From: Pseudomonas knackmussii B13
GTDB taxonomy: Bacteria > Pseudomonadota > Gammaproteobacteria > Pseudomonadales > Pseudomonadaceae
Length of the DNA stretch: 64,000 nucleotides
Reading direction: 5' to 3'
Assembly (NCBI RefSeq): GCF_000689415.1
Contig: NZ_HG322950.1
Coordinates: forward strand, 5,835,501 to 5,899,500
Position 1 is the stretch's first letter. The number at the start of each line of letters is the position of its first letter. Below the pieces are notes generated by a model that was given only the letters and a program-made list of their open reading frames with translations, was not told the origin of the DNA and did no database searches. A program made the position numbers and the translations under genes. This document shows, in pieces, positions 51,949 to 61,441 of the stretch.

Positions 51949-52089
51949 CGGCAGTCCAATCGAGAAAGGGCAGCCGTGATAGCACAGCGCCTCTGAATCC
52001 TGGCTTAATCGGCATGCAGCGCTCGTTTTCCGGGCTAGATTCAGGCTAGCGCCCCGCTTACCGACCGCCATTCGACACGAGGGATATCG

Positions 52090-53106
52090 ATGGCCACCGC
52101 CCAGCTTCCCGAACAGCGTACCCTGACCACCCTGCACACCGTGGTGCTGGCCACCGAAGTCCTCAGCCAGGCCGGGATTCCCCGCGATCTGCTGCTGGAG
52201 GGCAGCGGCATCGCCGAAGCGGATCTACGCACCGCGGAGAAGCTTGTCACCCACGCCCAGGAGCTGCGGGTCTTCGCCAATGCCCTGCAGTACTACCGGG
52301 ACCCGTCGCTGGGGCTATACCTGGGCCTGCGCATGCACGTCTCGGCGTACGGCATCCTCGGTTACAGCATGCTCGCCAGCCGCACCCTGCGCGATGCGCT
52401 GCAACTGGCGCTGGCCTACCCGGACCTGCTCGGCACCTACTTCCGCCTGGCCTTGCAGGACCATGGCGACGAGGTCTGGCTGAGCGCCGAAGGCTATCGC
52501 TACGCCCCGGAACTGACGGTATTCAACACCGAGCTGTGCCTGACCTCGCTGCTTACCGTGGTGCGCGACCTGCTCGGCGAGTCGGTGCGCCCGCGCCGAC
52601 TGCTGCTGGCCTACCGTCCCCCGCTACACGCCCACACCTACGCCGAGCGTCTCGGCTGCCCGGTGGAGTTCGGCGCCCCGACCAGCGCCCTGTGCTTCGG
52701 CCCGGCGCTACTCGACCGGCCCCTACCGCTGGCCGACCCCGTGAGCTGCCACAACGGCCTGCAACAATGCCAACGCCAGAGCGCCGAGCTGAGCAATCGC
52801 GGAGACGTGCTCGAACTGATTCGCCGCCACCTGGCCAGCCACCTGCAGGAGTGCCGAAGCCTGGATGCCGTCGCACGTCACCTGCACCGCTCCAGCCGCA
52901 CCCTGCGCCGCCACCTGCAGCAGCACAACACCAGCTACCAACAGGTGCTGGACGAGGTGCGCTACGACAAGGCCCGGCAACTGCTCAAGGACACCGACCT
53001 GCCGATCTACCTGATCGCCGAACAGCTCGGCTACAGCGAAACCGCCAGCTTCCGCCATGCCTTCCAGCGCTGGAGCGGCTACAGCCCGAGCCTGTACCGG
53101 GGCTAG
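52090..53106 (+). CDS. AraC-family transcriptional regulator (OruR-like)
   Basis: A 338-residue regulator. The N-terminal 200 residues form the arabinose-binding-like domain of the OruR/ArgR-type AraC group (RVFANALQYYRDPSLGLYLGLRMHVSAYGILGYSM in short reads such as LGLRMHVSAYGILGY). The C-terminal 100 residues hold two helix-turn-helices: LDAVARHLHRSSRTLRRHLQ and IYLIAEQLGYSETASFRHAFQRW ending GYSPSLYRG. OruR-type members respond to ornithine and related amines, fitting the polyamine genes that follow. GAGGGATATCG precedes the ATG. It is divergent from the carP-like gene. Confidence 0.92.
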   Translation: MATAQLPEQRTLTTLHTVVLATEVLSQAGIPRDLLLEGSGIAEADLRTAEKLVTHAQELRVFANALQYYRDPSLGLYLGLRMHVSAYGILGYSMLASRTLRDALQLALAYPDLLGTYFRLALQDHGDEVWLSAEGYRYAPELTVFNTELCLTSLLTVVRDLLGESVRPRRLLLAYRPPLHAHTYAERLGCPVEFGAPTSALCFGPALLDRPLPLADPVSCHNGLQQCQRQSAELSNRGDVLELIRRHLASHLQECRSLDAVARHLHRSSRTLRRHLQQHNTSYQQVLDEVRYDKARQLLKDTDLPIYLIAEQLGYSETASFRHAFQRWSGYSPSLYRG

Positions 53107-53118
53107 CCCGGCGCGACC

Positions 53119-53186
53119 GTAGGAGCGGATCTCATCCGCGAATCGCGCCGGATGCTTCAGCTATCGTGGACAAGGTCCACTCCTAC
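53119..53186. repeat. REP-like palindromic doublet (inverted orientation)
   Basis: GTAGGAGCGGATCTCATCCG ... CTATCGTGGACAAGG ... TCCACTCCTAC: the copies at 12875 and 31598 read on the other strand. It lies just after the AraC gene. Confidence 0.85.
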
Positions 53187-53234
53187 ATCGAGCGCATCCA
53201 TTTCAGACAAGGCCAATCGAAATGGCCCGACAAC

Positions 53235-53269
53235 TTGGCCTCATTTATCCCTTATTGGCCTGTTCTATC
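53235..53269 (+). promoter_or_regulatory. Tandem direct repeat, candidate AraC-type operator for the polyamine operon
   Basis: Two copies of TTGGCCTnnTnTATC start at 53235 and 53255, identical at 12 of 15 positions and exactly 20 bp apart, on the same face of the helix. AraC-family regulators bind such direct repeats. The site lies 112-146 bp before the transporter ATPase start and 129 bp after the AraC gene, in a markedly AT-richer gap. Confidence 0.5.
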
Positions 53270-53380
53270 GTTCTGCCCCCACGAATTGCCGGGCCATTAT
53301 CAGGTCGCAGCTAGGTGAAGCGGTCGCAGAAACTGCAAAACCTCAACAATAACAACTGCTTAACTGCATGGTATTGAAGA

Positions 53381-54430
53381 ATGACCAGCGCGATTGCGAT
53401 TGAGCGAATCGGCATGGAATTCGGTACCCCCGGCCAAGGCCTCAAGGCCCTGGACGACGTGTCCCTGGACATCCGCGCCAACGAGTTCTTCACCCTCCTC
53501 GGCCCGTCGGGCTGCGGCAAGACCACCCTTCTGCGGCTCATCGCCGGCTTCGAACAACCCACCTCCGGCAGCATCCGCCTCTACGGCGAAGAAATGCAGG
53601 GTCTCCCGCCCTTCCGCCGCCCGGTCAACACCGTCTTCCAGAGCTATGCCCTGTTCCCGCACATGACGGTCGCGCAGAACATCGGTTTCGGCCTGGAAAT
53701 GCAGGGCAAGCCGAAGAGCGAGATCGACGCCACAGTCAAGGCCATGCTCGAGCTGGTACGCCTGCCAGAAGTCGGCTCGCGGCGCGCCGACCAGCTTTCC
53801 GGCGGCCAGCAACAGCGCATCGCCCTGGCCCGCGCGCTGGCCAGCCGACCCAAGGTGCTGCTGCTCGACGAATCGCTCTCGGCGCTGGACCTGAAGCTGC
53901 GCAAGGAGATGCAGATCGAGCTCAAGCGCCTGCAGCACGAAACCGGCATCACCTTCATCTTCGTCACCCACGACCAGGAAGAAGCCCTGACCATGTCCGA
54001 CCGCATCGCGGTGATGAGCAAGGGCAAGGTCCTGCAGATCGGCAGTCCGACCGAAATCTACGAAACCCCGGTCAACCGCTGGGTGGCCGACTTCATCGGC
54101 GAAACCAACTTCCTCGAAGGCACCGCGCACCCCAATGGCGTCCAACTGGCCGACGGCCAGGTGCTGTCCGCCAGCACCACGCTACCAGGCAAGGTGACCC
54201 TCGCGGTACGCCCGGAGCGCACCGAGCTGGCCCATGACGGCGAGCTGGAAGGGGTGGTGGAGAACATCGTCTACGTCGGCACCGACACCGTTTACCACCT
54301 GAACATCGCTGGCACCGGCGGCTTCCGCGTGCGCCAGCAGAACCGCGATGGCGCCCATACGCCGCACGCACCCGGCTCGCGGGTCCGTGTGCGGGTTCCC
54401 GGCAACGCCATCCGGGTACTGGCCGAATGA
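53381..54430 (+). CDS. Polyamine ABC transporter, ATP-binding subunit (PotA/PotG-like)
   Basis: A 349-residue ATPase. Walker A GPSGCGKTTLL near residue 42, Q-loop VFQSYALFPHMT near 85, signature LSGGQQQRIALARAL near 136, Walker B VLLLDESLSALD near 162, and H-loop FVTHDQEEA near 194. The C-terminal TOBE domain (residues 240-349) is complete. It energises uptake of polyamines through the two permeases that follow; all four genes overlap or are closely spaced. Confidence 0.95.
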   Translation: MTSAIAIERIGMEFGTPGQGLKALDDVSLDIRANEFFTLLGPSGCGKTTLLRLIAGFEQPTSGSIRLYGEEMQGLPPFRRPVNTVFQSYALFPHMTVAQNIGFGLEMQGKPKSEIDATVKAMLELVRLPEVGSRRADQLSGGQQQRIALARALASRPKVLLLDESLSALDLKLRKEMQIELKRLQHETGITFIFVTHDQEEALTMSDRIAVMSKGKVLQIGSPTEIYETPVNRWVADFIGETNFLEGTAHPNGVQLADGQVLSASTTLPGKVTLAVRPERTELAHDGELEGVVENIVYVGTDTVYHLNIAGTGGFRVRQQNRDGAHTPHAPGSRVRVRVPGNAIRVLAE

Positions 54431-55341
54431 CGACGCTGCGCCAGCAAGCCGAGCGCAAGAGCCTGCGCGCCCGGCTGGCGCTGACGTCCCCGGCGATGAT
54501 CATCCTCCTGGTGTTCCTGGTGCTGCCGCTGGGCATCATGTTCGCCGTGTCGGTCCAGGCACCGGGCGACTACGGCGGCGTGAAGTGGGGCCAGCACACC
54601 ATCGAGGCCTACATCAACTTCCTCTGGGAACGCGATCTCGATGACGCCCTGGTGTTCAACACCGACTACCTGGGTATCTTCCAGCGCTCCTTCTGGCTGT
54701 CGCTGATGACGACCATCGGTTGCCTGCTGATCGGATTCCCCACCGCGCTGTACCTGGCGCTGCAGGACGAACGCCGGCGCAACATGCTGCTGTTCCTGGT
54801 CACGGTGCCGTTCTGGACCAACCTGCTGGTGCGCGTGTACGCCTGGATCCTGCTGCTGCGCAATGGCGGCCTGATCGACGAAGGCCTGCACAAGCTGGGC
54901 TTCACCGACGCGGCCATCGGCCTGCTGTACACCGATAACGCGGTGATCATCGGCCTGCTCTACACCTTCCTGCCGTTCATGGTGCTGCCGATCTACACCA
55001 GCCTGGAGAAGATGGACTGGCGCCTGGTAGAGGCTGCCTTCGACCTCGGCGCCAACCGCTGGAAGGCCCTGCGGCGGATCATCATCCCGCTGTCGATGCC
55101 CGGCGTGGTCGCCGGCTGCATCCTGGTGTTCATCCCGGCCCTGGGCAACTACATCATTCCCGAGCTGCTTGGCGGCGGTAAGTCGCTGATGATCGGCAAC
55201 CTCATCCAGCTGCAGTTCGGCACGGCGCACAACTGGCCGTTCGGCGCGGCGCTGTCCTTCGCCCTGCTCGCCTTCGTGCTGATCGCGATGCTGATCTACA
55301 GCCTCCGCTTCAAGCAGGGCGCCGCCGGAGGTCATCCATGA
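54427..55341 (+). CDS. Polyamine ABC transporter permease (PotB/PotH-like)
   Basis: A 304-residue inner-membrane permease with six hydrophobic helices. The EAA coupling loop is EAAFDLGANRWKALRRIIIPLSMPG (read EAAFDLGANRWKALRR), near residue 205. The long N-terminal cytoplasmic stretch is usual for the PotB/H type. Its ATG shares ATGA with the ATPase stop and its own end overlaps the next permease by 4 nt. Confidence 0.94.
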   Translation: MTTLRQQAERKSLRARLALTSPAMIILLVFLVLPLGIMFAVSVQAPGDYGGVKWGQHTIEAYINFLWERDLDDALVFNTDYLGIFQRSFWLSLMTTIGCLLIGFPTALYLALQDERRRNMLLFLVTVPFWTNLLVRVYAWILLLRNGGLIDEGLHKLGFTDAAIGLLYTDNAVIIGLLYTFLPFMVLPIYTSLEKMDWRLVEAAFDLGANRWKALRRIIIPLSMPGVVAGCILVFIPALGNYIIPELLGGGKSLMIGNLIQLQFGTAHNWPFGAALSFALLAFVLIAMLIYSLRFKQGAAGGHP

Positions 55342-56126
55342 ATTCGCTCAATCCGCTCTGGCGCTTCGCCGGCGTGCGGCCGGCCGCCTGGCTGTTCTTC
55401 GCCTTCCTGTATGTGCCGATCCTGGTGCTGGTGGTGCTGAGCTTCAACAGCGGCCAGTCGGCGACCCTCTGGGAAAGCTTCAGCTTCAAGTGGTACGCCG
55501 TGGTGGCCAACGATCCGGAGATCGTCCGCGCGGCGAAGAACTCGCTGATCGTCGCCAGCCTCGCCACGCTGTTCTCCACGGCGCTCGCCACCCTGGCGGC
55601 GCTGGGCATGCGCGGCCGCGCCTTCCGTGGCCAGAGCCTGATGAACGGGGTGATCGGCCTGCCGCTGCTGGTGCCTGAGATCGTTACCGCGGTGGCCACG
55701 CTGATGTTCTTCGCCTTCATCGGCCTGAAGCTGTCGCTGTTCACCATCCTGCTGGCCCACGTGGTGTTCTGCATCCCCTTCGCCTACCTGCCGATCCGCG
55801 CCCGCCTGGAGGGCATGGACCCGCGCCTGGCGGAGGCCGCCGCCGACCTCTACGCCTCGCCGTGGAAGGCCTTCTGGAAGGTGACCTGCCCGCTGCTGAT
55901 GCCCGGCATCCTTTCGGGGGCGATGCTGGCGTTCATCATCTCGATGGACGACTTCGTCATCACCTACTTCGTCGCCGGCGCCGGGGCCACCACCCTGCCG
56001 GTGTATATCTTCAGCTCCATCCGCATGGGGATATCACCGAAGATCAATGCCATTTCCTCGATAATTCTTCTAATTTCCATCGCGTTCGTTGCGTTGTCGT
56101 ACTACGTCGGCCAGCGCCGGCGTTGA
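55338..56126 (+). CDS. Polyamine ABC transporter permease (PotC/PotI-like)
   Basis: A 262-residue permease with six hydrophobic helices. The EAA loop is EAAADLYASPWKAFWKVTCP near residue 170; SMDDFVITYFVAGAGATTLPVYIFS near 200 (DDFVITYFVAG) is diagnostic of PotC/PotI. It forms the heteromeric channel with the preceding permease. ATGA overlap upstream; 40 nt before the binding protein. Confidence 0.94.
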   Translation: MNSLNPLWRFAGVRPAAWLFFAFLYVPILVLVVLSFNSGQSATLWESFSFKWYAVVANDPEIVRAAKNSLIVASLATLFSTALATLAALGMRGRAFRGQSLMNGVIGLPLLVPEIVTAVATLMFFAFIGLKLSLFTILLAHVVFCIPFAYLPIRARLEGMDPRLAEAAADLYASPWKAFWKVTCPLLMPGILSGAMLAFIISMDDFVITYFVAGAGATTLPVYIFSSIRMGISPKINAISSIILLISIAFVALSYYVGQRRR

Positions 56127-56166
56127 CTGCCTCCCTAAAAAAACTACTCGCACAGGAGCTTCACCG

Positions 56167-57219
56167 ATGACCATCCGCCGCCTTCCCCTGGCCATCAAGG
56201 CCGCCGCCCTGGCCGGCCTGACCCTGGCCAGCCAGGCTCACGCCGAGGGCACGCTGCACTTCGCCAACTGGTCGGACTACTTCCCGCCGGAGCTGCTGAA
56301 GAAGTTCGAGAAGGACACCGGCATCCACGCCACACTGGACGCCTATGACAGCAACGAGACCCTGCTGGCCAAGCTGAAGGCCGGTGGCGGCGCCTACGAC
56401 GTGGTGGTTCCGTCGGACAGCTTCATCGAGATCTTCGTCAAGGAAGGCCTGCTGCAGAAGCTCGACAAGTCGCAGCTGCCGAACCTGGCCAACCTCAAGG
56501 ACAAGTTCAAGACCCTCTCCTACGATCCGGGCCACGACTACACCGTGCCCTACCTGTGGGGCACCACCGGCTACACCTACGACAGCGCCAAGGCGCCGGG
56601 CGGCAAGTTCGAGGAGAGCTGGAAGCCGTTCTTCGAGCCGCCGGAAGACTTCAAGGGCAAGGTGGTCGCACTCAACTCCGTCGACGACATGTGGGCGCCC
56701 GCGACCTACTACGCCGGCGTCGACGAGTGCACAGAGGATCCGAAGGAAGCGCAGAAGGTCCTCGACCTGATGCTCAAGCAGAAGCCGCTGCTGGCCATGT
56801 ACAACAGCGACGGCACCATCGAGCGCATGGCCGCCGGCGAAGTCTGGATGCACCAGCAGTGGAACGGCGCCTACCACCGCGCCCACGCCCAGCGCGCCAG
56901 CCTGGTGTACGTCTATCCGAAGGAAGGCATCCGCCTGTTCATCGACAACCTGGCCATTCCCAAGGACGCCACCAACGTCAAGGAAGCGAACATCTTCCTC
57001 AACTGGATGATGCAGCCGGAGAACATCGCCGCGGCCTCCAACTTCGCCAAGTACAACAACGCCATCACCGGCTCCGAGAAGTTCATGGACAAGGAGCTGT
57101 TCGACGACCCGGCGATCAACACCCCGGCCGACAAGCTCGACCGCCTGAAGCCCTTCAAGCTGTGCTCGCCGAAGTCCCTGGCGCTGCGCGCCAAGGTCTG
57201 GACCAAGCTGAAGAAATAA
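56167..57219 (+). CDS. Polyamine-binding periplasmic protein (PotD/PotF-like)
   Basis: A 350-residue exported binding protein. The signal peptide ends at SQAHA; the mature protein starts EGTLHFANWSDYFPPELLKKF. Pocket motifs: NWSDY (as in putrescine-binding PotF, where PotD has NWTEY), DSNETLLAKL, VPSDSFIE, DMWAPATYYAG, and FIDNLAIPKDA. PotF-like residues at WSDY and F-x-D suggest putrescine or a close analogue; this is inference. CAGGAG precedes the ATG. In the PAO1 map this corresponds, from memory, to PA0323, a second polyamine system separate from SpuD-H. Confidence 0.93.
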   Translation: MTIRRLPLAIKAAALAGLTLASQAHAEGTLHFANWSDYFPPELLKKFEKDTGIHATLDAYDSNETLLAKLKAGGGAYDVVVPSDSFIEIFVKEGLLQKLDKSQLPNLANLKDKFKTLSYDPGHDYTVPYLWGTTGYTYDSAKAPGGKFEESWKPFFEPPEDFKGKVVALNSVDDMWAPATYYAGVDECTEDPKEAQKVLDLMLKQKPLLAMYNSDGTIERMAAGEVWMHQQWNGAYHRAHAQRASLVYVYPKEGIRLFIDNLAIPKDATNVKEANIFLNWMMQPENIAAASNFAKYNNAITGSEKFMDKELFDDPAINTPADKLDRLKPFKLCSPKSLALRAKVWTKLKK

Positions 57220-57230
57220 GCCCGAGGCAA

Positions 57231-57254
57231 TGCGGCGGACAGGCTGTCCGCCGC
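57231..57254. terminator. GC-rich hairpin after the binding-protein gene
   Basis: GCGGCGGACAG-GC-TGTCCGCCGC, about 12 bp after the stop. No T-run follows, so it may protect the transcript end or act as a weak terminator. Confidence 0.5.
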
Positions 57255-57450
57255 TGCGCCTGACAGCCAATTTGGCCACTTCGATCCCTTTTTGACCCTT
57301 TGCAGGGTTCTTCCGGGACAGGATCGGTTTTAGAGTCCGGGAGCTCGCCCAGGGAATGGTCGCCAGGGCCGCGATCGCCGAAGCCAGTACGTGTCGGAAT
57401 CCAGGAAAAGCGCCAGCGAGCATCCACAAGAACAACACCGAGATTGCTTC

Positions 57451-57540
57451 ATGATCAGCCCCTGCAGCACCCCGGCGCGCGCCTTGCACCGCGCCCGCAC
57501 CTTCCTCGCCCATCTGTCCCGTCGGCAGCGCTGCGGCTAA
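57451..57540 (+). CDS. Possible 29-residue leader peptide
   Basis: An ATG-started frame of 29 codons encoding MISPCSTPARALHRARTFLAH and a basic end (LSRRQRCG). It is rich in Arg, Ser and Cys and stops 76 bp before the APC permease. Its position suits a leader peptide that senses translation, but the ribosome site is weak (GAG at 9 nt) and the composition could be chance in GC-rich DNA. Confidence 0.2.
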   Translation: MISPCSTPARALHRARTFLAHLSRRQRCG

Positions 57541-57616
57541 GCCGCCCGCACCGACCCGCGCCGGCTGCCAAGCCGCGCACCCGCATCACAACGACAAGAC
57601 TCGCGAGGAAACATCC

Positions 57617-59002
57617 ATGGCCAGCGAACAGATCGCTCGTTTCGGCAGCACTGCCGACACCCCCAACGCCCCGGCGGACGCCCGCCTGAAACGTATCCTG
57701 GGCCTGCCCGCCCTGGTCTTCTTCGGCCTGGTCTACATGGTTCCGCTGACCATGTTCACCACCTACGGCGTGGTCACCGAGATGACCGGCGGCCGCACCG
57801 CCACCGCCTATCTGATCACCCTGCTGGCGATGCTCTTCACCGCCGCGTCCTACAGCTTCATGGTGCGTAAGTATCCGATCTCCGGCTCGGCCTACTCCTA
57901 CACCAGCCTGAGCTTCGGTCCGGCAGTCGGCTTCCTGTCCGGCTGGTCGCTGCTGCTCGATTACCTGTTCCTGCCGATGATCAACTACCTGCTCATCGGC
58001 CTGTTCATGAACATCGCCTTCCCGGAAATCCCGGCCTGGGTGTTCGTGGTCGGCTCCATCGCCCTGGTCACCGTGCTCAACGTGGTCGGCATCAGCCAGG
58101 TGGCCGGCATGAGCAACCTGATCGTCGGCGCCCAGCTGGTGTTCATCGTGGTGTTCGTCGCCATGTCGCTGAAGAGCCTGGCCGGCGCCCCGACCCTGGA
58201 CTTCGCCGCGCCCTTCGTCGGCGATGGCAGCAAGCCCGGCTTCGCCCCGCTGATGGCCGGCGCCGCGGTGCTCTGCCTGTCGTTCCTGGGCTTCGACGCC
58301 GTCTCGACCATGGCCGAGGAAACCCGTGACGCCCGCCGCGACATCCCCCGCGCGATCATCATCACCACCGTGATCGCCGGCCTGCTGTTCACCCTGCTGG
58401 CGATCATCAGCCAGCTGGTGTTCCCCGGCAGCGTGTTCCAGAACGCCGACTCGGCGGCCAATGAAGTGATGCTCAAGGCCGGCGGCCAATTCCTCGGCAA
58501 CTTCTTCACCGCCGCCTACATCGCCGGCTGCATCGGTTCGGCGCTGGCCTCCCAGGCCTCGGTGTCGCGCATCCTGTTCACCATGGGCCGCGATGGCATC
58601 CTCCCGCGCAGCCTGTTCGGCACCCTGCACGCGCGCTTCCAGACGCCGGTCGTAGCGATTCTGGTGGTTTCCGCCATCTCCCTGCTAGCGGTGGTGCTGG
58701 ACCTGACCACCCTGGCCTCGATGATCAGCTTCGGCGCCCTGGTGGCCTTCTCGGTGGTCAACCTGGCGGTGATCCGCACCTACCTGGGCAAGGAAGGCCG
58801 CCGCACGCCTGCCGACCTGCTGCTCTACGGCCTGGTGCCCTTCATCGGCCTGTGCCTGACGCTGTGGCTGTGGACCAGCCTGTCGCAGCTGACCCTGGTG
58901 GTCGGCCTGAGCTGGTTCGCCGTCGGCTTCACCTATCTGGCGGTGCATACCGGCGGCTTCCGCCGCAAGGCGCCGAGCGTGAACTTCGAAGAAAACGCCT
59001 GA
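57617..59002 (+). CDS. APC-superfamily amino acid/polyamine permease
   Basis: A 461-residue permease with about twelve hydrophobic helices. N-terminal cytosolic part, then LKRILGLPALVFFGLVYMVPLTMF, SGSAYSYTSLSFGPAVGFLSGW near residue 95 and LSFLGFDAVSTMAEETRDARRDIPRAI near 220 (read FLGFDAVSTMAEETRDARRD). The last is the APC signature loop, and the whole resembles putrescine importer PuuP. Because it stands between a polyamine ABC system and an acetylpolyamine hydrolase, acetylated or free putrescine/cadaverine is the likely cargo; this is inference. GAGGA precedes the start. Confidence 0.9.
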   Translation: MASEQIARFGSTADTPNAPADARLKRILGLPALVFFGLVYMVPLTMFTTYGVVTEMTGGRTATAYLITLLAMLFTAASYSFMVRKYPISGSAYSYTSLSFGPAVGFLSGWSLLLDYLFLPMINYLLIGLFMNIAFPEIPAWVFVVGSIALVTVLNVVGISQVAGMSNLIVGAQLVFIVVFVAMSLKSLAGAPTLDFAAPFVGDGSKPGFAPLMAGAAVLCLSFLGFDAVSTMAEETRDARRDIPRAIIITTVIAGLLFTLLAIISQLVFPGSVFQNADSAANEVMLKAGGQFLGNFFTAAYIAGCIGSALASQASVSRILFTMGRDGILPRSLFGTLHARFQTPVVAILVVSAISLLAVVLDLTTLASMISFGALVAFSVVNLAVIRTYLGKEGRRTPADLLLYGLVPFIGLCLTLWLWTSLSQLTLVVGLSWFAVGFTYLAVHTGGFRRKAPSVNFEENA

Positions 59003-59048
59003 TCCCAGGAACCCACCGGGCGCCAAGGGGCGCCCCCAGGAGCGCATG

Positions 59049-60080
<1,032 letters not shown>

Positions 60081-60086
60081 CGGCCT

Positions 60087-60104
60087 GTGGGAGCGAACTC
60101 CTAC
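60087..60104. repeat. Short degenerate REP-like unit
   Basis: GTGGGAGCGAACTCCTAC keeps the outer arms of the REP-like family with almost no middle. It looks like an internally deleted copy. Confidence 0.55.
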
Positions 60105-60118
60105 GAAAGAACCAAAAG

Positions 60119-60166
60119 CAAAAAGGCCGCGCGCCGGGAACCCCATCCCCGGCGCGGCCTTTTTGC
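60119..60166. terminator. Bidirectional terminator between the amidohydrolase and carO
   Basis: An A-run, GGCCGCGCGCCGGG, a short loop, CCCCGGCGCGGCC and a T-run form a very strong hairpin shared by the two convergent genes. Confidence 0.85.
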
Positions 60167-60175
60167 TGGCGCGCG

Positions 60176-60550
60176 TTACTGCAGGACTTCGACGCGATCC
60201 ACGTCGATCTCGACTCCCTTGCGCTCGTGGTCAACCTCACCGGTCAGACGCACCTTGGTCTTCTCTGACACATCGACGCCCTGCGGCCAATCCTCGTGAT
60301 CGATCTCCACCTGCATGCTGCCGGTGGCGTCCTTGAACTCGTAGTGCTCGCCGTGCAGGCGCTTGATGATGGTGCCCTCGAGCACCGCCGGGGTGTCGTC
60401 CGCAGCTTCCTTGGCCGCCTTCACGGTAGTCACCTGGGTGGTCGGTGCCGGCTTCGCCGCTTCGCCGTTCGGGCCGGTGTAGCCGGCGGCGAAGGCAGTG
60501 CCGGAAAGCAGGACGCACGCGGCGATCAGGGGAAATTGGATACGGGTCAT
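60176..60550 (-). CDS. carO: CarO-like periplasmic OB-fold protein (YgiW/YdeI family)
   Basis: A 124-residue exported protein. The signal peptide MTRIQFPLIAACVLLSGTAFA is followed by a linker and a bacterial OB-fold (VLEGTIIKRLHGEHYEFKDATGS, VEIDHEDWPQGVDVSEKTKV, LTGEVDHERKGVEIDVDRVE; each read as a strand). In P. aeruginosa CarO (PA0320, from memory) is induced by calcium through CarSR and helps keep cytosolic Ca2+ low. Here it stays intact while the carP-like gene 9 kb away is broken. It has its own promoter region and terminator. Confidence 0.87.
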   Translation of the reverse strand: MTRIQFPLIAACVLLSGTAFAAGYTGPNGEAAKPAPTTQVTTVKAAKEAADDTPAVLEGTIIKRLHGEHYEFKDATGSMQVEIDHEDWPQGVDVSEKTKVRLTGEVDHERKGVEIDVDRVEVLQ

Positions 60551-60641
60551 GAAGGAGCCTCCTGGCTGTTTTCGTTGGACCCAGCCTAGCCAGCCCAACT
60601 GAAACCAGCCTGAATCGGCTTTTGGCCCAGGCTGAAATGAC

Positions 60642-60668
60642 AAAGGCCGCCTCGAAGGCGGCCTTTGC
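60642..60668. terminator. Terminator of the FAH-family gene
   Basis: AAAGGCCGCC-TCGAA-GGCGGCCTTT: a strong hairpin with A and T ends, 15 bp after the stop of the hydrolase gene. Confidence 0.85.
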
Positions 60669-60682
60669 CAGTGGAGCCAGAT

Positions 60683-61348
60683 TTAGAGCACGCGGCTCTC
60701 AAAGCGGCTGGCGCCGGGAAGCTCCAGCACCAGGTCGCTGCCACGCTCCAGCGGACCGACGCCGACCGGCGTGCCGGTGGACACCACGTCGCCCGGTTGC
60801 AGCGAGAAGTGCCCGGCGATGTGCTGGATCAGCGGCACGATCGGATTGAGCATGTCGCGGCTGTTGCCGTCCTGGCGGACGACGCCGTCGATGGTCAGGC
60901 GGATGTCGATGTTGGTCGGATCGGGGAAGCGATCGGCGCTGACGAAGGGCGCCAGCACGAAGGCGCCGTCGAACGACTTGGAAAGCTCCCACGGCAGGCC
61001 CTTTTCCTTCAGCTTGGCCTGCACGTCGCGCAGGGTCAGGTCCAGCGCCGGGGCGTAGCCGGAAATGGCGTCCAGCACCTCTTCGACGCTCGGCTTGCGC
61101 GACAGCGGCTTGCCGATCAGCACGGCGATCTCCGCCTCGTAATGCACGACACCACGATCATCGGGGATGGCGAAGCCGCCTTCCTGCGACACGGTGCAGG
61201 AGCCGGGCTTGATGAACAGCAGCGGCTCGGTGGGCACCGGGTTGTTCAGTTCCTTGGCGTGCTCGGCGTAGTTGCGCCCGACGCAGACCACCTTGCCCAG
61301 CGGGAAGTGGATGCGGGTGCCGTCGACATACTGATGCTGGTAACTCAT
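60683..61348 (-). CDS. FAH-family hydrolase (acylpyruvase/isomerase-like)
   Basis: A 221-residue fumarylacetoacetate-hydrolase-fold enzyme. Metal ligands: Glu-x-Glu in VVHYEAEIAVLIGK near residue 75 and Asp in ALDLTLRDVQ near 106. FIKPGS and VVSTGTPVGVGPLERGD-type ends (GTPVGVGPLERGS) are typical. The small length and wording are those of YcgM/FAHD1 proteins, which cleave acylpyruvates or decarboxylate oxaloacetate. Start at 61348 gives MSYQHQYVDG; a GAG-rich site precedes it. It is downstream of D-2-hydroxyglutarate dehydrogenase, separated by a hairpin. Confidence 0.9.
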   Translation of the reverse strand: MSYQHQYVDGTRIHFPLGKVVCVGRNYAEHAKELNNPVPTEPLLFIKPGSCTVSQEGGFAIPDDRGVVHYEAEIAVLIGKPLSRKPSVEEVLDAISGYAPALDLTLRDVQAKLKEKGLPWELSKSFDGAFVLAPFVSADRFPDPTNIDIRLTIDGVVRQDGNSRDMLNPIVPLIQHIAGHFSLQPGDVVSTGTPVGVGPLERGSDLVLELPGASRFESRVL

Positions 61349-61412
61349 GACCGACTCCTGACGGAATGTGGGGTGGCGCTGCCGGCCGCCTGCGAAGGGC
61401 CCGGACAAGCAA

Positions 61413-61432
61413 AGGGCCGGAAGACCGGCCCT
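61413..61432. terminator. Hairpin between D-2-hydroxyglutarate dehydrogenase and the FAH gene
   Basis: AGGGCCGG-AAGA-CCGGCCCT, 10 bp after the dehydrogenase stop, followed on the minus strand by TTTGCTTGT. Confidence 0.6.
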
Positions 61433-61441
61433 GCTGGGGTG

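Larger units (their letters stand above)
57220..57616 (+). other. Long untranslated region between the binding protein and the APC permease
   Basis: No full-size gene is found in these 397 bp. It contains a perfect 11-bp stem, GCGGCGGACAG-GC-TGTCCGCCGC, at 57231-57254 without a T-run, then a small hairpin ACCCT-TTGC-AGGGT at 57295-57308, and a 29-codon open frame at 57451-57540. TTGACC at 57292 is a possible -35 element without a convincing -10. It looks like a regulatory leader rather than a decayed gene. Confidence 0.5.

Noticed and set aside
53270..53380. A second complete promoter directly before the polyamine operon
   Set aside because: CATTATC could be a -10 element but I find no matching -35, so I did not list it.
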